From: Ramlibacter cellulosilyticus
GTDB lineage: Bacteria > Pseudomonadota > Gammaproteobacteria > Burkholderiales > Burkholderiaceae_C
Direction of reading: 5' to 3'
Length of the DNA stretch: 64,000 nucleotides
Assembly (NCBI RefSeq): GCF_014297465.1
Contig: NZ_JACORT010000001.1
Coordinates: forward strand, 930,001 to 994,000
Of the stretch, positions 9,608 through 17,636 are shown in pieces. A program made the position numbers and the translations under genes. The notes below the pieces were generated by a model. That model was not told where the DNA came from. It did not search any database and saw nothing but the letters and a program-made list of their open reading frames with translations. Positions within the stretch are counted from its first letter, which is position 1; every line of letters starts with the position of its first letter.

Positions 9608-10678
9608 TCACCCCCGGCCGCTCGCGAGCAGCGCGACGGACACCGCGGGCGCGCACACGTCGGCCCAGGACGCGAGCGACGCATCCGCGGCAGGCACGGG
9701 CAGGACGACGTCGGCATAGCGCAGGAAGGGGCGCCCCGTGCGGGCGGCCAGTTGCGCGGCGAGGAAGGTGCCGCTGCCGGCGCCGACCACGGGCGCATCG
9801 GCCGGCAGGCCGGCGCGTTCGCCCACGCGCGCCAGGTTCCACTGGATCTCGCGCAGCTGCGCGTCCTTCCACCAGCGCGCCAGCGCCAGCCAGTCGCAGG
9901 GGCTTCCGTCCGCCGCGTCGCAGCCGAGCATGCGCGCGAGCCGCTGGCGCGTCGCCTCCTCGTCCTTGCCGCGGCCGTCCGCCGTCGCGGCCTGGTCGTG
10001 GTCCGCGGCGAGTTCGCCGGTGAGCCGGTACACGTCGGCCGTGGTGGCGAAGAGCTCGTTCATCACGTTCAGCATGCGCTCGTGCCAGCGCACGCGCGGG
10101 CCGAGCGCGCATAGCGGCGTGCGCACGACGCCCTGGTAGACGAGCTCCCCGGTCGCGAGGCGGTCGGCATCGCTCTTGCCCTCGGCCGCCACCCGCCCGC
10201 CGCGCAGCGGCACCAGGTCGGTGGTCGTGCTGCCGATGTCGACGAGGAGGGCGTCGCCGACGCGTGATGCGAGCACCCGCGCGGTGGCGCACCAGTTGGC
10301 CGAGGCGATGCCCCGCCAGTGCGGCCCCGCCTCGTCCGGTGCGTGCCATGCGAATCCGGCGTCGAACAGCACCAGCGACGGACCGAGGCTCTGCGCGAGC
10401 TGGCCGGCGATGCGCACCACGCCTTCCTGCCGGCCGGCGAACAGGTCCGCGAGTTCGCCCGTCATGGTGGCGGCATGGGCGACGCCCTGGTCCCAGGCGT
10501 CGGCCCACCGCGAACGGGCGAGAGCCAGCGCCGTGTCCAGGTGCTGCATGCCTTGCCACAAGGGGCAGGGCCACTGGGCGATGTCGCGCACGCTGCCGTC
10601 CTGGAGCAGGCAGGCCTTGACGTGGGCGCCACCTATGTCCCAGCCGAGCTGCAACTGCGGGGTCTCACGCGACGACAT
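9608..10678 (-). CDS. H4MPT-linked C1 transfer pathway protein, hydantoinase/oxoprolinase type (MfnF-like)
   Basis: This 356-residue protein belongs to the ASKHA-like hydantoinase A/oxoprolinase group. Phosphate-binding segments are visible at LQLGWDIGGAHVKACLL (residues 9-25) and GDALLVDIGSTTTDLVPLRGG (about 140-160), with a C-terminal VVGAGSGTFLAAQLA loop. In archaea the homologue MfnF couples the furan diphosphate to the glutamyl-tyramine part of methanofuran; here it presumably does the same for methylofuran. It overlaps the upstream ATP-grasp gene by 14 bp and is followed 4 bp later by the mfnE-like gene. Confidence 0.82.
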   Translation of the reverse strand: MSSRETPQLQLGWDIGGAHVKACLLQDGSVRDIAQWPCPLWQGMQHLDTALALARSRWADAWDQGVAHAATMTGELADLFAGRQEGVVRIAGQLAQSLGPSLVLFDAGFAWHAPDEAGPHWRGIASANWCATARVLASRVGDALLVDIGSTTTDLVPLRGGRVAAEGKSDADRLATGELVYQGVVRTPLCALGPRVRWHERMLNVMNELFATTADVYRLTGELAADHDQAATADGRGKDEEATRQRLARMLGCDAADGSPCDWLALARWWKDAQLREIQWNLARVGERAGLPADAPVVGAGSGTFLAAQLAARTGRPFLRYADVVLPVPAADASLASWADVCAPAVSVALLASGRG

Positions 10679-11627
10679 GGCCCGCCGCCCCCTGGACGCC
10701 GTGCGCGGCGAGGATGTCGGCCGCGAGGTTGCGGCCCACGAGCGCGGAGAGGCCCACGTAGGCGCAGGTCACGCGCGGATTCACTTCGATGACCACGGGT
10801 CCGTCCCTCCCGTTCCACACCAGGTCGATGCCCACGTAGCCCCGCAGCCCGGGCAGGGCGCCTGCCACGCGCCGCGCCACGGCTTGCAGCACGCCGGTCC
10901 GTGGATCGGCGGCGGGCAGGGCGCCCGGTTGCACGCCCAGGTCGTGCAGCCAGCCGTCGGCGTCGATGTCCAGGTGCTGGCGGTTGAAGGCCACGGCGCG
11001 TGCAAGAACCGGACCGACGACGAGCGAAACCGAGAGCGCCTCGCCCTCCACCCAAGGCTCCATCACCGCGTGTTGCCGCGTGTGAAGATCCGTATCCGCG
11101 GCGGCGCGCGTCGCATGCACGCGGGTCGCCATGCTGCCCGCGCCGTCGTCGGGCTTCACGATCCACGGCCCGCGGTGGCCTTCCGCGAAGGCGAGGGGCG
11201 TGAGGATGCCGGCCTTCGCCAGCAGGGCGCAGGTGGCCCGCTTGCTCGAAGCCAGCCGGATGGCCGCGGCGCTGCAGCCGATCCAGCGTCGTGCGCCGAC
11301 GGCCGCGTGCAAACGGAGCAGCAGCCCGCCGGACTCGGGCGCCACGATCCAGCACCCGTCGTGCAGGCGTGCCTGGCGGCGCACGAAGGCTTCCGCGCTT
11401 TCGCCGGGAAGGGCGGCGACCGCGTGCAGCCGATGGCGCGCCTCTTGCTGCCCCACCGCGACGGTGAGCTCGACGCCGGGAAGGCGGGCGAGGTCGCCCG
11501 CCATCGCGTCGCGCATGGCGCGGCCGGCGGCCAGCATGTCCTGGTGGGCGGCGCTGCCGCGGCCCAGGGCGGCCGTGCTTTCGGGATCGTCCGCGCTCAG
11601 CGGCTCATACACGAGGACTCGCGCCAT
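10665..11627 (-). CDS. ATP-grasp ligase, MfnD-like
   Basis: This 320-residue ATP-grasp protein has a nucleotide/metal region GPWIVKPDDGAGSMATRVH (about residues 145-165), EPWVEGEALSVSLVVG and a C-terminal GPVVIEVNPRVTCAYVGL carrying the Glu/Asn metal ligands. Archaeal MfnD joins glutamate to tyramine; methylotroph methylofuran instead contains tyrosine and a polyglutamate tail, so the substrate here may differ. Its ATG (11627-11625) shares two bases with the divergent HisA-like ATG, and a GGAG lies 10 nt upstream of it inside that gene. It heads the mfnD-mfnF-mfnE-like block. Confidence 0.78.
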   Translation of the reverse strand: MARVLVYEPLSADDPESTAALGRGSAAHQDMLAAGRAMRDAMAGDLARLPGVELTVAVGQQEARHRLHAVAALPGESAEAFVRRQARLHDGCWIVAPESGGLLLRLHAAVGARRWIGCSAAAIRLASSKRATCALLAKAGILTPLAFAEGHRGPWIVKPDDGAGSMATRVHATRAAADTDLHTRQHAVMEPWVEGEALSVSLVVGPVLARAVAFNRQHLDIDADGWLHDLGVQPGALPAADPRTGVLQAVARRVAGALPGLRGYVGIDLVWNGRDGPVVIEVNPRVTCAYVGLSALVGRNLAADILAAHGVQGAAGHVVA

Positions 11628-12345
11628 GCCCGATGTGCTCCAGGTCATTCCCGTCATCGACTTGATGCGCGGCCAGGTGGTCCGCGGCGTGCGCGGCGAG
11701 CGCCACGCGTACCGGCCCATCGTGTCGCGGCTGGCGGACGGCAGCGCGCCGCTCGCCATCGCGCAGGGCTTGCGCCGGGCCGCGCCGCCGCCGGCCGGCT
11801 GCGAGCCCGTGCTGTACGTCGCCGACCTCGACGCGATCCAGGGCGGAACGCCGCAGGCCGAGGTGCTGCGCGACCTGCTGCAGGCGCAGCCCGACCTGTG
11901 CCTGTGGATCGACGCGGGCTTCACCGGCCCGGACGCGCTGCACGCCTTGCGGGGCATGCTGGGCACGGCGGCGGCGCGGCTGCGGCCGGTCTACGGCAGC
12001 GAATCGCTGGCGAGCCCGGCAGCGCTGGACGTGCTGGCGGATGACCCGCGCGCCATCCTCTCGCTGGACTCCCGGCTCGCGCGCCCGCTCGATCCCTCCG
12101 GCAGCTGGCAGCGTCCCGAGGCCTGGCCCCGCACCGTGATCGTCATGACGCTCGACCGCGTCGGCGCGGGCAGCGGGCCCGACCTGGAGACCTTCGCGCG
12201 CCTGCACGCCCTGGCGCCCGACCGCACGTGGATCGGCGCGGGCGGCGTGCGCGATGCCGCGGACCTGCGCGCGGCCGCGGCCGGCGGGGCAGCGGGCTGG
12301 CTGGTGGCGAGCGCGCTGCACGACGGCACCTTGCAGTTGGCTTGA
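11626..12345 (+). CDS. HisA/HisF-like TIM-barrel protein of the H4MPT cluster
   Basis: This 239-residue protein is a HisA-like beta/alpha barrel: VIPVIDLMRGQVVRGVRGER at the N-terminus, YVADLDAIQGG, LWIDAGFTG, ILSLDSRLARP and WIGAGGVRDAADL near the C-terminal phosphate site. True HisA genes sit in his operons; this one lies between mfnD-like and fhcB, where HisA-like paralogues of unknown function are found in other methylotrophs. I read it as a cofactor-biosynthesis enzyme rather than histidine synthesis. A GAGGA ribosome site lies 8 nt before the ATG, inside the divergent gene. Confidence 0.75.
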   Translation: MPDVLQVIPVIDLMRGQVVRGVRGERHAYRPIVSRLADGSAPLAIAQGLRRAAPPPAGCEPVLYVADLDAIQGGTPQAEVLRDLLQAQPDLCLWIDAGFTGPDALHALRGMLGTAAARLRPVYGSESLASPAALDVLADDPRAILSLDSRLARPLDPSGSWQRPEAWPRTVIVMTLDRVGAGSGPDLETFARLHALAPDRTWIGAGGVRDAADLRAAAAGGAAGWLVASALHDGTLQLA

Positions 12346-12389
12346 GGCGGCCATGGCCGGCGCGAATCAGGAAGCGTGCCAGCGCGCGT

Positions 12390-12407
12390 CGCGACACAGT
12401 GTTCCAG
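12390..12407. promoter_or_regulatory. Candidate activator-binding box, copy 2
   Basis: CGCGACACAGTGTTCCAG matches the box at 3758-3775 at 15 of 18 positions. It overlaps a dyad, TGTTCC-N8-GGGACA, at 12400-12419. It lies 51 bp upstream of the predicted fhcB sigma-54 promoter, a normal distance for an upstream activating site. Confidence 0.5.
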
Positions 12408-12458
12408 TCGAGCGGGACAGGGTGCGCTTGGTGGTCGTCCTTGCGTGCAGTCGCGGCT

Positions 12459-12474
12459 TGGCATAACGCTTGCG
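12459..12474 (+). promoter_or_regulatory. Predicted sigma-54 (-24/-12) promoter of fhcBADC
   Basis: TGGCATAACGCTTGCG has GG (12460-12461) and GC (12472-12473) exactly 10 nt apart, with good TGGCA and TTGC elements. The implied +1 is at 12485, which is the first base of the GTG proposed as the fhcB start, so the transcript could be leaderless. The motif overlaps an alternative in-frame TTG at 12470, which therefore would not be transcribed from this promoter. Confidence 0.7.
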
Positions 12475-12484
12475 GTCCCGCGGC

Positions 12485-13693
12485 GTGGATGCCAACTGGA
12501 CCTGTCCGTTCTGCTCGCTGCATTGCGACGGCCTCGCGCTCGAAGGCGCGCCGGCGGCCCTGATGCTGAACGGCACGGACTGCCCGCGGGCCCGGGCCGG
12601 GCTGGACGCCCACCGCAGCCGCGACGCGCCGTCCGCATGCATCGACGGGTCCGCCGTCGCGCCCGAAGCAGCGGAGGCCGAGGCCGCGCGCCGCCTCGCG
12701 CTGTGGCGCCAGCCGCTCTTCGGCGGGCTGGGCACCGACCTCGCCGGCGCGCGGGCGCTGTACCGGCTCGCCGCGCGCACGTGCGCGATCTGCGACCACG
12801 CCGAAGGCGACGCGCTGTCGCTCGGGCTGCGTGCACTGCAGGACAGGGGCCAGTGCCACACCACGCTGGCGGAGGTCCGCGCACGCGCCGATCTCGTCGT
12901 CTGCGTCGGGACGACCGCGGTGGCCCTTTATCCCGAGTTCTTCCGGCGCGCCGGGCTGGACCGGCCCGACACGCCCTGCCGGCGCCTGGTGTTCCTCGGC
13001 GTCGAGCCGCCCGCCGGCTGGAAGGGGCAGCACGTCGCAGGCTCCGGCGACCTCTTCACGGACCTGCAACAACTCGCCGCGCTGGTCGCGACGGCGCCGT
13101 GCCGCGACGCCGACCCGGCGCTCGCCGACCTGGCACTGGCCCTGCGCGAAGCCCGCTACGCCGTGCTGGTCTGGGAGTCCGGCGCGCTGCCGCCGCACGG
13201 TGCCTTGCTGCTCGAGCGGATGCAGCGCATCGTGACCACGCTCAACCGCGGCACGCGCGCCGCGACCTTCGCGCTCGGTGGCAGCCACGGCGCCGCCACG
13301 CTGCAGCAGGTGTTCACGTGGCTGTCGGGCCTGCCGCTGCGCACGCGGCCCGGCCCCGACGGCGGCGAATACGACCCGCTGCGTTTCGCGGGCGGACGCC
13401 TGCTGGCGGACCGCGCCGTCGACGGCCTGCTGTGGGTGTGGAGCTGGGGACCCGACGGCCTGCCACCCGCCACGGACCTGCCGCGCATCGTGGTCGGCCC
13501 GCCCGCCATGGGGCCGCGCGTGCGCGATCGCAACTGCATCTTCCTGCCGGTCGCGACGCCGGGCGTGAATGCCGCGGGACACCTGTTCCGCACGGACGGC
13601 GTCGTGGTGCCGCTGGTGGCGGCGCGCGACGACGCGCTGCCTGGCGTCGCCCAGGTCGCCGCGCGCCTGCTGCACGCACTGGAGAGCGCATGA
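12485..13693 (+). CDS. fhcB: Formyltransferase/hydrolase complex subunit B
   Basis: FhcB is the homologue of formylmethanofuran dehydrogenase subunit B. In bacteria the Fhc complex hydrolyses formyl-methylofuran rather than oxidising it. The N-terminus VDANWTCPFCSLHCDGLAL keeps a Cys cluster; later segments are FGGLGTDLAGARALYRLAARTCAICD and GNAAGHLFRTDGVVVPL-like (here GVNAAGHLFRTDGVV). I chose GTG at 12485 because the predicted sigma-54 start coincides with it; TTG at 12470 is an in-frame alternative. Neither has a clear ribosome site. The stop overlaps the fhcA ATG (ATGA). Confidence 0.85.
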   Translation: MDANWTCPFCSLHCDGLALEGAPAALMLNGTDCPRARAGLDAHRSRDAPSACIDGSAVAPEAAEAEAARRLALWRQPLFGGLGTDLAGARALYRLAARTCAICDHAEGDALSLGLRALQDRGQCHTTLAEVRARADLVVCVGTTAVALYPEFFRRAGLDRPDTPCRRLVFLGVEPPAGWKGQHVAGSGDLFTDLQQLAALVATAPCRDADPALADLALALREARYAVLVWESGALPPHGALLLERMQRIVTTLNRGTRAATFALGGSHGAATLQQVFTWLSGLPLRTRPGPDGGEYDPLRFAGGRLLADRAVDGLLWVWSWGPDGLPPATDLPRIVVGPPAMGPRVRDRNCIFLPVATPGVNAAGHLFRTDGVVVPLVAARDDALPGVAQVAARLLHALESA

Positions 13694-15300
13694 CCACTCG
13701 CAGGCTGCGCGGCGGCCGCGTCCACGATCCCGCGAACGCGGCCGGCGGCGAGGTCCGCGACGTCGTCATGCGCGACGGCCGCATCGTCGCGCTGGACCCG
13801 CGCGAGGCCGTCGACGAAGAGATCGACGCCTCCGGCTGCATCGTGCTCGCCGGCGGCATCGACCTGCACAGCCACATCGGCGGCGGCAAGGTGAACCTCG
13901 CGCGCATGCTGCTGCCCGCGCACCGCTGCACGCCGGGCACGCTGCAGACCGGCCTGCGCTATGCGGAGATGGGCTACACCTCGGTCTTCGAGCCCGCCAT
14001 GGCCGCCAGCAACGCACGCCAGGCCCACATGGAGATGGGCGACGTGCCCATCGTCGACCACGGCGCCTACGTGATGCTGGGAAACGACGAGACCTTCCTG
14101 GAGATGCTGGCGCGCGGCACCGGGCCCGAGCGCCTGCGCGATTACGTCGGCTGGATGGTGCACGCGACGAAGGCGCACGGCGTGAAGGTGGTGAACCCGG
14201 CCGGCATCTCGGCCTTCAAGTTCAACCAGCGCAAGCTGGACGTCGACGAGCGCCACGTGCACTGGCAGGTGACGCCGCGGCAGGTGATCGCGTCGCTCGC
14301 GCGAGCGGTGCACGAACTCGGGCTCGCGCATCCGCTGCACATCCACGCGAGCAACCTCGGGGTGGCGGGCAACATCGCCTCCACGCTCGCCACGATGGAA
14401 GCGCTGGAAGGCCTGCCCGGCCACCTCACGCACGTGCAGTTCCACAGCTACGGCACGGAGGGCCCGAAGCAGTTCTCGTCCGCGGCGCTCGCGCTGGTCG
14501 AAGCGCTGGACGCGCATCCCAACTGCTCGATCGACGTGGGCCAGGTCCTCTTCGGCCAGACCGTCACCGCTTCGGCCGACACGATGCGGCAGTACGCGAA
14601 CCTCGACTTCGCCAGCCCGCGCAAGGCCGTCATCGCCGACATCGAGTGCGATTCGGGTTGCGGCGTGCTGCCCTTCCGCTACCGCGAGCAGAGCTACGTC
14701 AACGCGCTGCAGTGGAGCATCGGGCTGGAGCTGTTCCTGCAGGTACGCGACCCCTGGCGCGTCGTGCTGACCACCGACCACCCGAACGGCGCGCCGTTCA
14801 CGAGTTATCCGCACCTGATGCGGCTGCTGATGGACAAGCCTTTCCGCGATGCGCAGCTCGCGCGCTTGCACCCGGAGGTCGCGGCGCAGTCGGCGCTGCG
14901 GCACATCGGGCGCGAGCTGTCGCTGGACGAGATCGCGATCATGACCCGCGCTGCGCCGGCCCGGCTGCTCGGGCTGCGCGATCGCGGCCACCTCGGGGCG
15001 GGCGCTGCCGCGGACGTGGCGGTGTACCGCGAGCAGGGCGACGCGGAAGCGATGTTCTCCCGCGCGGCCTGGGTGTTCAAGGACGGCGAGCTGGTCGTGC
15101 GGGACGGACGCGTCGTCGCCACGCCGGTCGGCGCGACGCATTTCTCCGAGCCCGAGTTCGATGCCGGCGTGCAGCGGCTGCTGGGCGACGCGCCGCTCGG
15201 CGTGCACGGCCGCCACGCCGCCATCGGCCCCGACGAACTCTGCGCCTGCTGCAACGGCGGGCGTCTCTTCCCCTGGGCCTGCGTGCCGCGGAGCCTGTGA
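13690..15300 (+). CDS. fhcA: Formyltransferase/hydrolase complex subunit A (amidohydrolase)
   Basis: FhcA is the zinc amidohydrolase of the complex, releasing formate from formyl-methylofuran. The 536-residue protein has the metal-binding IDLHSHIGGGKVN near residue 60, a HGVKVVNPAGISAFKFN segment with the bridging Lys region near 180, HPLHIHASNLG near 220 and LTTDHPNGAPFTSYPHLMRLL with the catalytic Asp near 360. The tail is Cys-containing (DELCACCNGGRLFPWAC). Its start overlaps the fhcB stop by four bases and its stop overlaps the fhcD start by one. Confidence 0.93.
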   Translation: MTTRRLRGGRVHDPANAAGGEVRDVVMRDGRIVALDPREAVDEEIDASGCIVLAGGIDLHSHIGGGKVNLARMLLPAHRCTPGTLQTGLRYAEMGYTSVFEPAMAASNARQAHMEMGDVPIVDHGAYVMLGNDETFLEMLARGTGPERLRDYVGWMVHATKAHGVKVVNPAGISAFKFNQRKLDVDERHVHWQVTPRQVIASLARAVHELGLAHPLHIHASNLGVAGNIASTLATMEALEGLPGHLTHVQFHSYGTEGPKQFSSAALALVEALDAHPNCSIDVGQVLFGQTVTASADTMRQYANLDFASPRKAVIADIECDSGCGVLPFRYREQSYVNALQWSIGLELFLQVRDPWRVVLTTDHPNGAPFTSYPHLMRLLMDKPFRDAQLARLHPEVAAQSALRHIGRELSLDEIAIMTRAAPARLLGLRDRGHLGAGAAADVAVYREQGDAEAMFSRAAWVFKDGELVVRDGRVVATPVGATHFSEPEFDAGVQRLLGDAPLGVHGRHAAIGPDELCACCNGGRLFPWACVPRSL

Positions 15301-16214
15301 TGCGCATCCACGGGGTCACCATCGACGACACCTTCGCGGAGGCTTTCCCGATGAAGGCCACGCGCATCCTCGTGACGGCCGTGGACCTCACGTGGGCGCG
15401 GTACGCGGCGGCCAGCGCCACTGGCATGTCGACCTCGGTGATCGCCTGCGGCTGCGAGGCGGGCATCGAGCGCGAGCTGGCCCCGGAGGAGACGCCGGAC
15501 GGGCGCCCGGGCGTGGCCATCCTGCTCTTCGCCGTGTCGGGCAAGGAGCTCGCGAAGCAGGTCGAGCGGCGCGTGGGCCAGTGCGTGATGACCTGCCCGA
15601 CGACCGCCGTCTTCGCGGGACTGGCCGAGGGCGAGCCGGTGCCGCTGGGGCGCAACCTGCGCTTCTTCGGCGACGGCTGGCAGCTGTCGAAGGTGATCGC
15701 GGGCGTGCGCTACTGGCGCGTGCCCGTCATGGACGGCGAGTTCGTCGCGCAGGAGTCCACGCCCGTGACGAAGGCGGTGGGCGGCGGCAACCTGCTGCTG
15801 GTGGCACGTGACACGGAAGCCGCGCTCGCGGGCGCGATGGCGGCGGCCGCCGCGATGTGTGCGGTGCCTGGCGTGATCCTGCCGTTTCCCGGTGGCGTGG
15901 TGCGCTCGGGCTCCAAGGTCGGCAGCCGGTACGCGGCCGTGATCGCGTCGACCAACGATGCGTACTGCCCGTCGCTGAAGGGCGTGAACCCGCGCAGCGC
16001 CTTGCGCGACGAGGAACGCTCCGTGCTCGAGATCGTGGTGGACGGCCTGCGCGAGGAGGACGTTGCCGCGGCGATGCGCGCCGGCATCGCGGCCGTGGTG
16101 GCGCGAGGAGGGGCAGCGGGTGTGACGCGCATCTCGGCGGGCAACTACGGCGGCAAGCTGGGGCCTTTCCATTTCCACCTGCACGCGCTCGCGCCGGAAG
16201 GTGGCGCGCCATGA
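15300..16214 (+). CDS. fhcD: Formylmethanofuran:H4MPT formyltransferase, complex subunit D
   Basis: FhcD (Ftr) moves the formyl group between H4MPT and methylofuran and is part of the Fhc complex. The 304-residue length fits the family. Typical segments are GVTIDDTFAEAFPMKATRILVTA at the N-terminus, ASATGMSTSVIACGCEAGIE, RVGQCVMTCPTTAVFAG, GSKVGSRYAAVIASTNDAYCPSLK and the C-terminal SAGNYGGKLGPFHFHL. It shares one base with the fhcA stop and overlaps fhcC by four, so all four subunits are translationally linked. Confidence 0.95.
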   Translation: MRIHGVTIDDTFAEAFPMKATRILVTAVDLTWARYAAASATGMSTSVIACGCEAGIERELAPEETPDGRPGVAILLFAVSGKELAKQVERRVGQCVMTCPTTAVFAGLAEGEPVPLGRNLRFFGDGWQLSKVIAGVRYWRVPVMDGEFVAQESTPVTKAVGGGNLLLVARDTEAALAGAMAAAAAMCAVPGVILPFPGGVVRSGSKVGSRYAAVIASTNDAYCPSLKGVNPRSALRDEERSVLEIVVDGLREEDVAAAMRAGIAAVVARGGAAGVTRISAGNYGGKLGPFHFHLHALAPEGGAP

Positions 16215-17026
16215 GGCACACGCTCGTGCTGCGCGGGATGCCGCAGTTGCGCGTGGACGCCCGCGCCCTGGAACCGGTAGCGCTCTCGACGCTCGGCCGC
16301 GAGGACGTGCTGCGCGTGGCGCTGCCGCAGGGGCGCGAGCACGTGCCGGTCGGGGAGTGGTTCGAGGTGCGCTCGCAGACCGTCGACGATCCCGTGCCGC
16401 GGCTGCAGGTCGAAGGCGAACTCGCGCGCTTCGACGCGATCGGCGCAGGTCTCGCGGCGGGGGCGATCGAAGTGCACGGCAACGTCGGCGACGCGCTCGG
16501 GCTGGGCATGGCCGGTGGTGAGCTTCGCGTGCATGGCTCCGCGCGCGATCTCGCCGGGTGCGCGATGCGCGGGGGCCGCCTGGAAGTGCTGGGCGACGTG
16601 GCGGACTTCGCGGCGAGCGCGCTGCCCGGAGAGATGGACGGAATGCGTGGCGGCACGCTGGTCGTCCACGGCCGCGCCGGCGCGCGCCTTGCCGACCGCA
16701 TGCTGCGCGGCACGGTCGCCGTCCACGGCGATGCGAGCGACTTCCTCGCCTCGCGCATGGTGGCGGGCACCGTGGCGATCGGCGGGCGCTGCGGGATGCA
16801 TGCAGGCTGGGGCATGCGGCGAGGCACGCTCGTGTTCGCCGGGGAAGCGCCCCGGCCACCGGCGACGTTCGTGCTCGTGGAGAGCGACGTGCGGGTGATG
16901 TGGCAGTTGCTTGCGCGTGATCTCTCGCGTCTCGGCGGAGCGTTCGCCGGGCTACCCTCGCGGACCGTCACGCGCTGGGTCGGCGACCTCTCGGTGCAAG
17001 GCCAGGGCGAGTGGCTGCTCTTGTAG
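16211..17026 (+). CDS. fhcC: Formyltransferase/hydrolase complex subunit C
   Basis: FhcC is the structural subunit of the Fhc complex, related to the C-terminal beta-helix of glutamate synthase and FwdC. The 271-residue protein shows repeated glycine-rich turns in the second half, such as GAIEVHGNVGDALGLGMAGGELRVHG, RGGRLEVLGDVADF and MRGGTLVVHGRAGARLADRMLRG, each a beta-helix rung. It closes the fhcBADC run; a short hairpin follows the stop at 17027. Confidence 0.92.
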   Translation: MRHTLVLRGMPQLRVDARALEPVALSTLGREDVLRVALPQGREHVPVGEWFEVRSQTVDDPVPRLQVEGELARFDAIGAGLAAGAIEVHGNVGDALGLGMAGGELRVHGSARDLAGCAMRGGRLEVLGDVADFAASALPGEMDGMRGGTLVVHGRAGARLADRMLRGTVAVHGDASDFLASRMVAGTVAIGGRCGMHAGWGMRRGTLVFAGEAPRPPATFVLVESDVRVMWQLLARDLSRLGGAFAGLPSRTVTRWVGDLSVQGQGEWLLL

Positions 17027-17073
17027 GGTGGGCCGGCGACTGCCGGCGCCGGTGAGCGCCAGCGAACCCCACC
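17027..17073. repeat. Hairpin after fhcC
   Basis: GGTGGG (17027-17032) pairs with CCCACC (17068-17073) around a GC-rich interior that itself can fold (CCGGCG...CGCCGG). There is no T-run, so it may be a dispersed intergenic palindrome or a weak terminator at the end of the fhc operon. Confidence 0.35.
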
Positions 17074-17099
17074 GCGTGCCGCCAGGCACGTGCGCCGAT

Positions 17100-17546
17100 C
17101 TACCGCTGCGCCGCCTTCGAATCGCAATGCACGTGCAACATCGCCGACCCCACGGGCAGGTACGCCCCGTAGCGCAGGATGTACTCGCGCTGCACCGCAT
17201 AGGCCTCGTGCTCCCATTGCACCGCCTGTTCGCAGCTGGGCGCGATGCTGAACGCCGCGCCGCCGCGCAGCACGTCGTCGCCGCGGGCCACGCCCTGCAG
17301 GTAGTGCACCATCTCGTGCACGACGATGGAGCTGGCCAGCAGGTTGCCTTCGGGATCCAGCGCCTCGTCGATGTACAGGTTCCTGCCGCCCGCGTACCAC
17401 CCGAGCACCTTGCACGGCTGGCCGCTGCAGGCCTGCTCGACGAAGAAGGCATGGGGCTTGGGAACCACCACGGGCGGCTCCGCGGGGGCGGGATACCCGG
17501 ACAGCGTGACGGCCCAGGACAGCAGGGTGGCATAGAGGTCTGTCAT
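17100..17546 (-). CDS. Small HExxH protein, putative zinc metalloprotease-like (DUF6647 type)
   Basis: This 148-residue protein carries HEMVHYLQG near residue 77, a HExxH zinc signature within SSIVVHEMVHYLQG, followed by a downstream EHEAYAVQREYILRYG segment that could supply a third ligand. Conserved-looking cysteines occur at CSGQPC and SCEQA. The N-terminus has a hydrophobic stretch (LYATLLSWAVTLSG) that may be a weak signal or anchor. It is transcribed towards fhcC and is not obviously part of an operon. Substrate and function are unknown. Confidence 0.7.
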   Translation of the reverse strand: MTDLYATLLSWAVTLSGYPAPAEPPVVVPKPHAFFVEQACSGQPCKVLGWYAGGRNLYIDEALDPEGNLLASSIVVHEMVHYLQGVARGDDVLRGGAAFSIAPSCEQAVQWEHEAYAVQREYILRYGAYLPVGSAMLHVHCDSKAAQR

Positions 17547-17636
17547 CGACCCACTCTATCGTGCGGCCCGTGGTCGAGCGGGCCGTACGCTGTCAGCGCA
17601 CCTGCCACCTGTCGGAAGGACAAGGTGCCGACCACG

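Noticed and set aside
11626-12345. HisA of histidine biosynthesis
   Set aside because: No his genes nearby; embedded in the methylofuran block. Left as HisA-like.
13156-15216. Long minus-strand frame opposite fhcA
   Set aside because: No motifs; a mirror of the strongly conserved FhcA.
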